A stretch of DNA of 29,826 nt from a virus. The stretch lies in IMG/VR virus record IMGVR_UViG_3300032294_002010, positions 1 through 29,826 of that record; one strand, 5' to 3'. Below are positions 1 to 7,603 of the stretch, piece by piece (position 1 is the stretch's first letter; each line of letters opens with the position of its first letter). A program made the translations under genes and the position numbers. The notes beneath the pieces are model-generated. The model was given only the letters and a program-made list of their open reading frames with translations, searched no databases and was not told the origin of the DNA.

Positions 1-1
1 A

Positions 2-1258
2 CAATGGGGTTATTTAACAAAAGGTTTCCACTTAGATGTAAATGCAACTGCCGTTACAGTATCTTCAAATTACGTTACTTCAGGTCAACCTTACTTTGAA
101 GTTGGTATTTCACCATTTAGTTCTGAACCAGAAGATAGTGATAATGCTTACTACAACTTGAAAACTCGTAAATTTACAGTTTGCGCTTACGGTGGTTTTG
201 ATGGGTGGGATATCTATAGAGAAAGTAGAACAAATGGTGATACTTTCCAATTAGGTCAGGCAGGATATAAAAATGGGGCGGAAGCGTCTATAACTTACCC
301 TACGGCAACTGGATGGGGTGCGTTTAAACAAATTTCAGGACCTAATCAAGAAACTTGGGCTAATACTGACTATTACGCGTACTTATGGGGTCAACAAACA
401 TTTGTGAATCCTGAAGCAACAAATATTAATGTATTTACAACACCTGGTATTGATTATGTAAATAACTCAAATCTTGTTGAAGCAGCAATTGATATGGTTG
501 AAAGTGATAGAGCGGATTCAATTTACATTTGTACAACACCTGATTTCAATTTATTCTTACCTTCATATAACGATGTAACGGAAGGTTTAATTTATCCTCA
601 AGAAGTTGTTGATAATTTAGAAAATACAGGAATAGACTCTAACTACACGGCCACTTACTATCCGTGGGTTTTAACAAGAGATACTGTAAATAATACTCAG
701 ATTTATTTACCACCAACAGCAGAAGTAACTAAAAACTTAGCATTAACTGATAACGTTGCGTTTCCTTGGTTTGCATCTGCAGGTTATACAAGAGGTATTG
801 TAAACGCCATTAAGGCAAGAAGAAAGTTAACTCAAGACGATAGAGATATACTTTACAAAGGTAGAATTAATCCAATTGCCACTTTTTCTGATGTTGGAAC
901 TGTAATTTGGGGTAATAAAACTTTACAAATTAGAGAATCGGCTCTTGATAGAATTAATGTTAGAAGATTGTTATTACAAGCAAGAAAACTTATTTCAGCA
1001 GTTGCTGTAAGATTATTGTTTGAACAAAATGACGATAAGGTTAGACAAGATTTCTTAGACGCGGTAAATCCAATTTTAGATTCAATAAGAAGAGATAGAG
1101 GTTTAATTGACTTTAGAGTGACTGTTTCTAATACTCCCGAAGATTTGGATTCAAATACATTGACGGGTAAGATATATTTGAAACCTACTCGAGCGTTAGA
1201 ATACATCGATATTGAGTTCATAATTACACCGACTGGTGCATCTTTTGATAATATTTAA
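2..1258 (+). CDS. 18: Tail sheath protein, C-terminal part (T4 gp18-like), 5' truncated by window
   Basis: The reading frame is open from base 2, so the true start lies outside the window; the TTG at 158 is internal. The last ~200 residues carry the conserved tail sheath C-terminal domain: a segment with RRKLTQDDRDILYKGRINPI, then a NVRRLLLQARKLIS helix, a LLFEQNDD motif, a DSIRRDRGLIDFRV strand and the final KPTRALEYIDIEFII strand. Sheath subunits polymerise around the tail tube and contract to drive the tube through the host envelope. This C-terminal domain is the part best conserved across contractile tails, and it forms the inter-subunit mesh. The gene ends in a strong hairpin terminator. 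Tail tube, chaperone and tape measure genes follow, as in canonical tail operons, but a homing endonuclease gene and a HAD-like gene separate sheath from tube. The gene number is by homology to T4. Confidence 0.93.
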   Translation, partial: QWGYLTKGFHLDVNATAVTVSSNYVTSGQPYFEVGISPFSSEPEDSDNAYYNLKTRKFTVCAYGGFDGWDIYRESRTNGDTFQLGQAGYKNGAEASITYPTATGWGAFKQISGPNQETWANTDYYAYLWGQQTFVNPEATNINVFTTPGIDYVNNSNLVEAAIDMVESDRADSIYICTTPDFNLFLPSYNDVTEGLIYPQEVVDNLENTGIDSNYTATYYPWVLTRDTVNNTQIYLPPTAEVTKNLALTDNVAFPWFASAGYTRGIVNAIKARRKLTQDDRDILYKGRINPIATFSDVGTVIWGNKTLQIRESALDRINVRRLLLQARKLISAVAVRLLFEQNDDKVRQDFLDAVNPILDSIRRDRGLIDFRVTVSNTPEDLDSNTLTGKIYLKPTRALEYIDIEFIITPTGASFDNI

Positions 1259-1276
1259 TTATCTTTAATTTTAAAT

Positions 1277-1317
1277 AAAAATCCCTATCAATTTGATTTT
1301 TTGGTAGGGATTTTTTA
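1277..1317 (+). terminator. Rho-independent terminator after tail sheath gene
   Basis: A 13-bp stem (left arm 1277-1289, right arm 1303-1315, one G-U pair) with a CCC/GGG core and a 13-nt loop runs directly into a T tract. It lies 18 bases after the sheath stop codon and separates it from the homing endonuclease gene. Confidence 0.88.
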
Positions 1318-1326
1318 TTTTTGTAT

Positions 1327-1334
1327 ATATTTAT
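1327..1334 (+). promoter_or_regulatory. TATTTAT motif, candidate phage promoter element (copy 1)
   Basis: ATATTTAT lies just after the sheath terminator and 46 nt (motif start to start codon) before the endonuclease gene at 1373. It is one of ten similarly placed copies in the window. Its function is inferred from recurrence and position only; the motif is also expected by chance in such AT-rich DNA. Confidence 0.4.
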
Positions 1335-1372
1335 GAGTAGAAGGTCTCGTTAAACTTAAAAATATTTTACCT

Positions 1373-2896
1373 ATGAAAGTAACTTTAAATTGTAATTATT
1401 GTCATAAAGATTTTGAAGTACCATATAAACAAAGAAATAAAAAATTTTGTAATCAAACTTGTTATTTAGATTTTTGTAGATTAAACAATTCGTTAGGTAG
1501 AAAAAAAGATGAGTCAATAAGAGAAAAAAGAAATTGTGTAGAATGTAATTCTGAATTTATTGTAAAAAAAAATCTACCAAACAAATTATGTTCAGATGCA
1601 TGTAGAATAAAGTGGGCATCAAAATCTGAAAACAAAAAACTTAGAATTGAAAATAGTAAAAAAGCAATATTTGAAAAGTATGGAGTTACTTCATTATTAA
1701 CTTTAGAACATTTTCGAAAGAAAATGAAAGATAGTTTTAAAAGTAAATACGGAGTTGATAATCCAATGGTGTTAGATGAGTTTGTTGAAAAACTAAAAAA
1801 TACGGTAAGAAATTCTCATTTAGAAAAATTATTACCAAAATTAAAAAGTAGTAATATAACACTATTGGATGAATATAAAACTAATAAAATAGATAATACC
1901 TCTTTATCATATAATTTTAAATGTGATACATGTGACAATATTTTTTCAAGTACATTATTAGGGGTTGGTAGGATCCCATTATGTAGAAAATGTAACCCAA
2001 TAAATAAAAATTCTAGTTTAGAAATTAAAATAAGAGATTTTTTAAATGAAAATAAGATAAAACACATTGACGGGGATAAAAAAATTTTAAATGGAAAGGA
2101 AATTGATATATTTTTACCAGATTATAATATAGGAATTGAAATAAATGGGTGTTATTACCATTCAGAAATAAACGGCGGTAAAGACCAAAAATATCATTTA
2201 AATAAAAGTATATTGTCTAAACAAAAAAATATTAAATTAATTCATATTTTTGAAGATGAAATAAACCAAAAAAAAGATATTGTTTTATCTAGAATTTCAA
2301 ATTTATTACAATTAAATAAAAAAATTTACGCAAGAAAATGTGTTGTAAAAATTATAGACAAAAAAATTTCTAAATCTTTTTTGAATGAAAACCATATACA
2401 AGGTGATTGTGTTGATAATTTTAGGTGTGGTTTGTTTTTAGACGATGTGTTAGTTTCTGTTATGACTTTTAGTAAAAAAAGAAAAGTTTTAGGCAATAAA
2501 AATTCATCAGATAATCATTATGAATTAGTAAGATATTGTAATAAATTACACACAAATGTAATTGGAGGGTTTTCTAAATTACTTAATTTTTTTAATAAAA
2601 CGCAAAAACCAACTAAAGTTGAAACATATGCCGATATTAGGTGGTCTGGATTTAATTATAAAGAAACTGTTTATTATAAAAACGGGTTTACTTTTTTACA
2701 CACAACAAAACCAAATTATTGGTATTTAAATTTTTCCACAAATAGTCAAAGATTACACAGATATAATTTTAGAAAAGATGTTTTAGTAAAGGAAGGTTTT
2801 GATAAGAACAAAACAGAATCACAGATAATGTTTGAAAGGGGGTTTGATAGAATATGGGATTGTGGGTCTATGAAATTTGAAATAAAATTAAATTAA
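1373..2896 (+). CDS. Free-standing homing endonuclease: zinc fingers, KYGV repeats and PD-(D/E)XK/Vsr-like nuclease domain
   Basis: A 507-aa multi-domain protein. Residues 7-30 (C7, C10, C26, C30) and 55-77 (C55, C58, C73, C77) look like two treble-clef zinc fingers; C184, C187, C204 and C207 form a third CxxC pair set. Between them two KYGV motifs (102-105, 125-128) resemble the DNA-binding modules of phage homing endonucleases. Residues ~215-300 look like a PD-(D/E)XK or Vsr-like nuclease: E217, then EIDIFLPDYNIGIEINGCYY with D245, E256 and H263, followed by a K-rich helix and HIFEDE. The C-terminal ~185 residues, ending RIWDCGSMKFE, form a separate domain that I recall being associated with phage endonucleases, but I cannot name it. 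The gene has its own upstream motif and terminator and looks like an inserted mobile cassette between tail genes. The exact nuclease family is uncertain. Confidence 0.82.
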   Translation: MKVTLNCNYCHKDFEVPYKQRNKKFCNQTCYLDFCRLNNSLGRKKDESIREKRNCVECNSEFIVKKNLPNKLCSDACRIKWASKSENKKLRIENSKKAIFEKYGVTSLLTLEHFRKKMKDSFKSKYGVDNPMVLDEFVEKLKNTVRNSHLEKLLPKLKSSNITLLDEYKTNKIDNTSLSYNFKCDTCDNIFSSTLLGVGRIPLCRKCNPINKNSSLEIKIRDFLNENKIKHIDGDKKILNGKEIDIFLPDYNIGIEINGCYYHSEINGGKDQKYHLNKSILSKQKNIKLIHIFEDEINQKKDIVLSRISNLLQLNKKIYARKCVVKIIDKKISKSFLNENHIQGDCVDNFRCGLFLDDVLVSVMTFSKKRKVLGNKNSSDNHYELVRYCNKLHTNVIGGFSKLLNFFNKTQKPTKVETYADIRWSGFNYKETVYYKNGFTFLHTTKPNYWYLNFSTNSQRLHRYNFRKDVLVKEGFDKNKTESQIMFERGFDRIWDCGSMKFEIKLN

Positions 2897-2925
2897 AATG
2901 AACTTAAAAGGTTCATTTTTTTTTG
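2895..2925 (+). terminator. Rho-independent terminator after endonuclease gene
   Basis: A 9-bp perfect stem (2895-2903 with 2911-2919, AAAATGAAC/GTTCATTTT) with a 7-nt loop is followed by an uninterrupted T run. It overlaps the endonuclease stop codon and closes that gene as a separate transcription unit. Confidence 0.8.
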
Positions 2926-2930
2926 TTCAT

Positions 2931-2938
2931 ATATTTAT
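2931..2938 (+). promoter_or_regulatory. TATTTAT motif, candidate phage promoter element (copy 2)
   Basis: ATATTTAT followed by ATAAAA begins 21 nt before the ATG at 2952 and directly follows a terminator, so a new start is needed here for the downstream pair of genes. Same motif as at 1327, 4108, 4712, 5631, 7582, 20415, 23625, 25882 and 28344. Confidence 0.45.
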
Positions 2939-2951
2939 ATAAAAAAAAGTT

Positions 2952-3089
2952 ATGAAAATAGAAAAAAAATTAATCAACGAAAGTTTAAAAATTGATGATT
3001 CTTCAAAAAAAACTTTTTCAAATAAAAAACAAAACATAATTATAACTGAATCTCAGTTAGAAAAATTATTATTAAAACTTAAAAAGTAA
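2952..3089 (+). CDS. Small hypothetical protein (45 aa)
   Basis: A short lysine-rich protein beginning MKIEKKLINESLKIDD and ending in a predicted helix (ITESQLEKLLLKLKK). Its stop overlaps the next start as TAATG (the A at 3089 is shared), which implies translational coupling to the HAD-like gene. The TATTTAT motif lies immediately upstream. I do not recognise a family. The N-terminal KKLINES stretch resembles the starts of the proteins at 3089 and 20677, which may be a shared targeting or scaffolding tag. The coupling and correct codon structure argue that it is translated. Confidence 0.62.
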   Translation: MKIEKKLINESLKIDDSSKKTFSNKKQNIIITESQLEKLLLKLKK

Positions 3090-4042
3090 TGAATATAAAA
3101 AAACATATTTACGAATACGTTAGAAAAAAAACATTACTTGAGGGTTTAATTTCTGATGAAAATAAAGTAAGACCTGATTTAAAATATTATGCCTTTGATT
3201 GGGATGATAATATTATGTTTATGCCAACTAAAATAATGGTATTAACTGAAAATGAAGAAGAGGTTGGTATGTCCACTGAAGATTTTGCCGAACACAGATT
3301 ACAAATCGGTCAAGAACCTTTTAATTATAAAGGAACAACTATTGTTGGTTTTGCTCCTGATCCATTTAGGTATTTTAGAACAGAAGGAGATAAAAGATTT
3401 ATAATTGATTCGATGACCGCACCGGTTGGTCCGGCGTGGAATGATTTTGTTGAATGTATTAATGGGGGTTCAATATTTGCCATTATTACAGCTCGTGGTC
3501 ATAATCCAGAAACACTTAAAGAAGCGGTTTTAAATTTAATTTTAGCTAATAAAAACGGTATTAATAGAAAAACTTTAGAAGAAAATTTAAATAAATATTC
3601 TGAATTTGAGACAGTAACGGAACAAATTAATAAACCAAAAGGTTCACAACTTATAACTGAATATTTAAATAAGTGTAAATTTCATCCAGTTAGTTTTGGG
3701 GAAGGAAGTGCTACTTCACCTGAAGAAGGTAAAAATAAGGCTTTAAAAAGTTTTATAACATATTGTAAAGAACAAGCTAAAAATTTGTTAAAATCAATTT
3801 TGGAAAAAAATCCAAATATGAAAATGACAGATTTAACTCCTGTATTTAAAAATGATGTATCAATGATGGAACCAATTGAGGATGTTGACCAATTTATTGA
3901 TACACATTTAACAATAGGATTTTCAGACGATGATGAAAGAAATATTAAAGCTTCATCTGAATTTTTAAGTAAAGAATTTGAAAAAAGTCCAGTTAATTTA
4001 TATTTAACTAAAGGAGGAGAAAAAACTAAATATAATAAGTAA
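3089..4042 (+). CDS. HAD-superfamily phosphatase-like protein
   Basis: A 317-aa protein with the ordered signature of HAD hydrolases. Motif I is FDWDDN (D37, D39) after a hydrophobic strand, motif II is FAIITARG (T134), a candidate motif III Lys lies around 215-220, and motif IV is IGFSDDDERN (D280-D282). Such enzymes transfer phosphoryl groups through an Asp37-type nucleophile; the substrate cannot be read from sequence. Between motifs I and II is a ~90-residue insertion, and between II and IV a ~140-residue helical insertion, either of which may form a cap. The N-terminus (MNIKKHIYEYVRKKTLLEG) is a basic helix ending in LLE-G, which fits the T4 prohead protease consensus (L/I)xE|(G/A). It sits between sheath and tube genes, an unusual place for an enzyme. 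Role unknown. Confidence 0.78.
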   Translation: MNIKKHIYEYVRKKTLLEGLISDENKVRPDLKYYAFDWDDNIMFMPTKIMVLTENEEEVGMSTEDFAEHRLQIGQEPFNYKGTTIVGFAPDPFRYFRTEGDKRFIIDSMTAPVGPAWNDFVECINGGSIFAIITARGHNPETLKEAVLNLILANKNGINRKTLEENLNKYSEFETVTEQINKPKGSQLITEYLNKCKFHPVSFGEGSATSPEEGKNKALKSFITYCKEQAKNLLKSILEKNPNMKMTDLTPVFKNDVSMMEPIEDVDQFIDTHLTIGFSDDDERNIKASSEFLSKEFEKSPVNLYLTKGGEKTKYNK

Positions 4043-4107
4043 CTTTTTCTAGTATAAATTTATTTAACAAAATATAAAAGTAAATAGAAAAAAAAATAGA
4101 TATAAAA

Positions 4108-4115
4108 CTATTTAT
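4108..4115 (+). promoter_or_regulatory. TATTTAT motif, candidate phage promoter element (copy 3)
   Basis: CTATTTAT followed by ATAAAA lies in the 105-base gap before the tail tube gene, 40 nt upstream of its ATG. The rest of this gap is almost pure A/T with no hairpin or ORF that I can see. Confidence 0.42.
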
Positions 4116-4147
4116 ATAAAAAAAATAAAAATATAAAAATTTAAACA

Positions 4148-4636
4148 ATGGCTGATTTATTAATGAAAATGCCCAGTACCTATGAACCAAAAAGAAAAAA
4201 TAGGTTTATAATGAGTTTTGACTCTTCTTTGGGTATTAACTCTTGGTATGTTGAAAGTGCTAGTAGACCAAAAATTACTATTGGATCAAAAGAAATAAAA
4301 TTCTTAAATACTGAAACATATGTTGCAGGTCAATTTAAATGGGATCCAATTACAGTTAAATTAAGAGATCCAATTGGTCCTTCAGCTTCACAAGCGGTAA
4401 TGGAATGGGTGAGATTACACGCAGAGTCAGTAACAGGTCGTATGGGTTATGCTGCTGGTTACAAGAAAAATGTTGATTTAGAAATGTTAGACCCAACCGG
4501 TGTTGCTGTTGAAAAATGGATTTTACAAGGTTGTCAAATTACAAGTGCAGGATTTGGTGACTTAGGGTATACTGGTGATGATTTAGCAATGATTGATTTA
4601 ACAATCCAACCGGATAGATGTATTTTAGTTTACTAA
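4148..4636 (+). CDS. 19: Tail tube protein (T4 gp19-like)
   Basis: A 162-aa protein, very close to the 163 residues of T4 gp19. It opens with the PKRKNRFIMSF strand, contains KWDPITVKLRDPIGPSAS (partner strand of the tube beta-barrel) and ends with the diagnostic segment WILQGCQITSAGFGDLGY...IDLTIQPDRCILVY. Gp19-type subunits stack as hexamers to form the inner tube through which DNA passes. The gene has its own upstream TATTTAT motif and a terminator 20 bases downstream, so it is likely an independently and strongly transcribed single gene, as fits a high-copy structural protein. The leader before the ATG has no Shine-Dalgarno sequence. Confidence 0.93.
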   Translation: MADLLMKMPSTYEPKRKNRFIMSFDSSLGINSWYVESASRPKITIGSKEIKFLNTETYVAGQFKWDPITVKLRDPIGPSASQAVMEWVRLHAESVTGRMGYAAGYKKNVDLEMLDPTGVAVEKWILQGCQITSAGFGDLGYTGDDLAMIDLTIQPDRCILVY

Positions 4637-4657
4637 AATTTTAAAAAATATAATTTT

Positions 4658-4684
4658 AAACCCACTCACAAGGTGGGTTTTTTA
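4658..4684 (+). terminator. Rho-independent terminator after tail tube gene
   Basis: An 8-bp perfect stem (4658-4665 with 4673-4680, AAACCCAC/GTGGGTTT) with a 7-nt loop is followed by a T-rich tract. It is one of the few GC-containing patches in this intergenic DNA. Confidence 0.85.
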
Positions 4685-4711
4685 TTTATTTTAAATAAAT
4701 GTAACTTATTT

Positions 4712-4719
4712 TTATTTAT
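4712..4719 (+). promoter_or_regulatory. TATTTAT motif, candidate phage promoter element (copy 4)
   Basis: TTATTTAT followed by AAAATA begins 21 nt before the chaperone ATG and after the tail tube terminator. Spacing matches copies 2, 5, 6 and 7 (21-23 nt). Confidence 0.42.
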
Positions 4720-4732
4720 AAAATAGTATAAT

Positions 4733-5485
4733 ATGGAAAATGAAATAAAATACGGACAAGAAAATTTTAGTTTACCACACGATGTAATATCTTTACCATC
4801 TAAAGGAATTTTTTACAAAAATAAAAAATCGTCAATTAAAGTAGGGTATTTAACTGCAAGTGATGAAAACATTTTAATGTCTCCAAATGTGAGTAAAGAA
4901 GGTATTATATTTTCATTATTACGACAAAAAATATACGAACCCGGATTTAATATTAATGAAATGTTGGATTGCGATGTTCAGGCCGTTTTACTCTTTTTAA
5001 GAAATACGGCATTTGGTTCTGATTATAATTTTACAATATCAGATCCAGCTAACGGTAAAAGATTTGACGCTACTATTCTATTAGATGAAATAGACTATAT
5101 CCAACCTCAACATAACCCAGATGAAAATGGATTATTTACTTATAAATTACCTAAATCAAACGCCGAAGTTAAATTAAAATTATTAACTATTGGAGAACAA
5201 CAAGAGTTAGATAAATTAAATGAGTTATATCCTGTTGGTATGACTGCACCTGTTGTTACAAAAAAATTAGAAAAACAAATAGTTGAATTAAATGGTAATA
5301 CCGAAAAAAGTAAAATTGCACAATTTGTAAATCAAATGCCAATATCTGATTCTAAAAGTATTAGAAAATTTATTACAGAATGTGAACCAAAATTAAATTT
5401 AGAAAGAAAAGTTATGGCCCCGTCAGGAGAAGAAGTAAGTGTGAACATTACTTTTGGGGTAGAATTTTTTCGGCCTTTCTTCTGA
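4733..5485 (+). CDS. T4 gp26-like baseplate/tail assembly protein (PF12322-type), probable tail assembly chaperone
   Basis: A 250-aa protein with the features of the T4 baseplate protein family: an early LPSKGIFY (residues 21-28), YLTASDENILMS (39-50), an LLFLRNTAFGSDY segment (86-98), a YKLPKSNAEVKLKLLT block (137-152) and a terminal VEFFRPFF. The CxxC pair that I recall in some relatives at ~100-110 is absent. The gene lies directly between tail tube and tape measure, the classical position of tail assembly chaperones, which are made as short and frameshift-extended forms. A second frame overlaps its 3' end and carries a conserved-looking 50-residue extension. The gene may therefore act as the chaperone that holds the tape measure during tube assembly. 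Family assignment is firm; chaperone role is inferred from context. Confidence 0.8.
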   Translation: MENEIKYGQENFSLPHDVISLPSKGIFYKNKKSSIKVGYLTASDENILMSPNVSKEGIIFSLLRQKIYEPGFNINEMLDCDVQAVLLFLRNTAFGSDYNFTISDPANGKRFDATILLDEIDYIQPQHNPDENGLFTYKLPKSNAEVKLKLLTIGEQQELDKLNELYPVGMTAPVVTKKLEKQIVELNGNTEKSKIAQFVNQMPISDSKSIRKFITECEPKLNLERKVMAPSGEEVSVNITFGVEFFRPFF

Positions 5486-5624
5486 ACATAAAACAAATCA
5501 ATTAGACGAAATTTATTTTTTAGTTAAATACTGTAATTTTAGTTACGGAGATATAATCAATATGCCTGTTTATGAAAGAAAATACTTTATAAACAAATTC
5601 ACCAAAGAATTGGAAAAAAAATAA
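5463..5624 (+). CDS. Frameshift extension of the tail assembly chaperone (-T part)
   Basis: An open frame in the +1 register overlaps the end of the 4733 gene and runs to a TAA at 5622. It has no start codon before an ATG at 5562, which would give only 20 aa. The upstream part reads as real protein (NQLDEIYFLVKYC, FSYGDIINMPVYERKYFI, NKFTKELEKK) and resembles the short C-terminal partners that follow gp26-type genes in other myoviruses. Joined at the TTT TTT C site it would give a 296-aa product (246 + 50). The coordinates given are the open stretch after the upstream TAG at 5460, not a proven start. A non-frameshift alternative is reinitiation at 5562. Confidence 0.68.
   Translation, partial: NFFGLSSEHKTNQLDEIYFLVKYCNFSYGDIINMPVYERKYFINKFTKELEKK
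5465..5471 (+). promoter_or_regulatory. Candidate programmed +1 ribosomal frameshift site
   Basis: The zero-frame codons are GAA TTT TTT CGG. A tRNA-Phe on the second TTT (5468-5470) can re-pair one base forward on TTC, its better cognate, while the next zero-frame codon CGG is an infrequent arginine codon here (AGA dominates). The shift leads directly into GGC CTT TCT and the downstream extension. The overlap of the two frames is only 5463-5482, which confines any shift to this site. Confidence 0.6.
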
Positions 5625-5630
5625 AATTTA

Positions 5631-5638
5631 ATATTTAT
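5631..5638 (+). promoter_or_regulatory. TATTTAT motif, candidate phage promoter element (copy 5)
   Basis: ATATTTAT followed by AAATAA begins 23 nt upstream of the tape measure ATG and 7 nt after the stop of the chaperone extension. Confidence 0.42.
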
Positions 5639-5653
5639 AAATAAAGTTTTTAT

Positions 5654-7567
5654 ATGTATTGGTTACAAGAAAATGCCGCAGAATCCGATCCACTTGATGT
5701 TTTAAATATAAAAGGAACCACTGAATTCTTTACCGAAATGGGTAAAGCTATAAAACAAGCACTTGACCCTTCAATAACTGAAAAGTTTTTTTTAAGATTA
5801 GAACAAGACGCAAAAAACGCTAACGCAAAAATTTCAAATCAATTTATTGGAAATGCTAAAATTGTTGAAAATTTAATTTTTGATTTATATCAAAAAAATG
5901 TAGAATTAGGTTTTGAATACAAAGATTCCGCTGATTATTTAACCACAATGGCTGGTGAAATGGGTAGAATGATTTCTTTTAGTGAAAAAACAGTGGAATC
6001 CGCAATTATGTTAGGTAAGGCTATGGGGGTATCATCCTCTGAAGTTGCAAAAATGTATGCCGGATTTACAAAAATGGGTTTGTCTCAAGATTACGCTCAA
6101 GAAAAATTAAATAAAGTTTTTGAAATTGCAAGAAAAAACGGTTTAGATGCTGGTAAATTAACCAAAACTGTTAGTGATAATGTTTTTAAAGCCCAAGCAT
6201 ATGGATTTAAAGATGGTATTGATGGTCTTACAAAAATGGCCGCACAAGCACAAAAAGTAGGTATAAGTATGGAGTTAGCCCAAAAAGCTGCAGATAAAGC
6301 GTTTGATCCTGAAGGTGCTATCGAGATGGCTTCAGCAATGCAAATGTTGGGCGGTAATGTTGGAGCATTAGCAGATCCATTTTCACTTATGTATATGGCT
6401 CAAAGTGATATGGGAGAACTTCAAAAACAAATTGGAAAAGCATCAGCATCTATGGTTGATTTTAACAAAAAAACAGGTGATTTTACTATTTCACCTGAAA
6501 TGAGAAGAAATTTAACCGAACAAGCAAAGGCTATGGGAACAACCTATGATGAATTAGCCGATGCTGCTATTAAATTTAAAAAATTACAAACTATTGAATC
6601 CAAAATCGATTTGGGTGGATTAGATCAAGAACAAAAAGAATTGATAAGTTCATTTGCAGAAATTGGTAAAGGTGGTGAAGTAAAAGTTAGAATACCCGGA
6701 ACCGATCAATTGTTAAGTGTTGAAGAATTAAAAAATAATTCTAAAGCAATGGAGGCGTTAGAACAAGCACAAAAAGATGCGGGAAAATCAACAGAACAAG
6801 TTGCAAGAGACCAATTAAGTGTATTGAAAGAAATAGAAAACGAAATTAAAGGGGTAAAAATAGAAGGTATAAGAGGTGCTTTACCTAAAAAAGAAGATAT
6901 TATTGAAGCAAATAAAATTAGAGCAACAGATTTAGGTCTTGATAAATTAAAACCAGCATTAAATGAAGTTGTTGGTGCTGAAATGAATGCTTATTTAACA
7001 ACAATTAAAAGTGCTAATGGTACTTTAGCATCGGCACTTAAAAGTGATGAATTAAAAAAAGGTCTTAATTTAATTTCTGATGCCGCAATTATTGGTTTTA
7101 AAGTAATAGAAAATTCAGTAACAATTCTTGCTGATATTTTGAAAGGTAACCCCCAAATGGCTCTTGAAGATATTGAAAAAACTTTTGAAGATTTTAAGAA
7201 AGGTAGTGAAGAATTACTTAAAGGTTCTGGAATTGAACCTGAAAAAATTAAAGAAAAATTAGAAAATCTAAACGTTAAAGTAGATACAAAAGAAATCCAA
7301 CAAGTAACACCAAACATATTAAATCAACCAATAACAAATCAAGATTTAACAACAATAACAACAAAAGAAGAAAAAACACAAACAATAACCTTTGACGGAA
7401 CCTCAACAATTAAAATAGATATTGACTCAACTTTACCAAAAGATGTTTTGGCTCAGATTTTATCAAAAGAGGATGTAAAATTAACTGTTAAAGAACAAAT
7501 TCAAAAAATATTTAGTAAATCTTATAATCAAGATATTATAAATGTTATTCCTATTGATATGACATAA
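5654..7567 (+). CDS. Tail tape measure protein
   Basis: A 637-aa, overwhelmingly alpha-helical, Ala/Lys/Glu-rich protein located directly after the chaperone pair, which is where tape measure genes sit. T4 gp29, the analogous ruler, is ~590 aa, so a comparable tail length is expected. A conserved-looking central block (EMASAMQMLGGNVGALADPF, then SDMGELQKQIGKASASM and EMRRNLTEQAKAMG, about residues 223-300) is typical of phage tape measures. A hydrophobic stretch around residues 470-496 could be the membrane-interacting segment used during DNA ejection. The C-terminal ~110 residues are Thr/Gln/Lys-rich and less helical, ending in NVIPIDMT. No hydrolase motif is visible. Role from position and composition; sequence similarity to T4 gp29 is not evident by eye. 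Confidence 0.8.
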   Translation: MYWLQENAAESDPLDVLNIKGTTEFFTEMGKAIKQALDPSITEKFFLRLEQDAKNANAKISNQFIGNAKIVENLIFDLYQKNVELGFEYKDSADYLTTMAGEMGRMISFSEKTVESAIMLGKAMGVSSSEVAKMYAGFTKMGLSQDYAQEKLNKVFEIARKNGLDAGKLTKTVSDNVFKAQAYGFKDGIDGLTKMAAQAQKVGISMELAQKAADKAFDPEGAIEMASAMQMLGGNVGALADPFSLMYMAQSDMGELQKQIGKASASMVDFNKKTGDFTISPEMRRNLTEQAKAMGTTYDELADAAIKFKKLQTIESKIDLGGLDQEQKELISSFAEIGKGGEVKVRIPGTDQLLSVEELKNNSKAMEALEQAQKDAGKSTEQVARDQLSVLKEIENEIKGVKIEGIRGALPKKEDIIEANKIRATDLGLDKLKPALNEVVGAEMNAYLTTIKSANGTLASALKSDELKKGLNLISDAAIIGFKVIENSVTILADILKGNPQMALEDIEKTFEDFKKGSEELLKGSGIEPEKIKEKLENLNVKVDTKEIQQVTPNILNQPITNQDLTTITTKEEKTQTITFDGTSTIKIDIDSTLPKDVLAQILSKEDVKLTVKEQIQKIFSKSYNQDIINVIPIDMT

Positions 7568-7581
7568 AAATCTATTTTTAT

Positions 7582-7589
7582 CTATTTAT
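7582..7589 (+). promoter_or_regulatory. TATTTAT motif, candidate phage promoter element (copy 6)
   Basis: CTATTTAT followed by ATTAAA begins 22 nt before the ATG of the 1998-aa baseplate gene, in a 36-base gap. Confidence 0.42.
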
Positions 7590-7603
7590 ATTAAAAACAA
7601 TAA

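Noticed and set aside
158-160. TTG as the start of the tail sheath gene
   Set aside because: The same frame is open to the window edge at base 2 and reads as sheath sequence upstream, so the gene is truncated by the window rather than starting here.
5562-5624. Independent 20-aa gene starting at ATG 5562
   Set aside because: The conserved-looking protein sequence in this frame extends far upstream of the ATG, which favours a frameshift extension; kept only as an alternative explanation.
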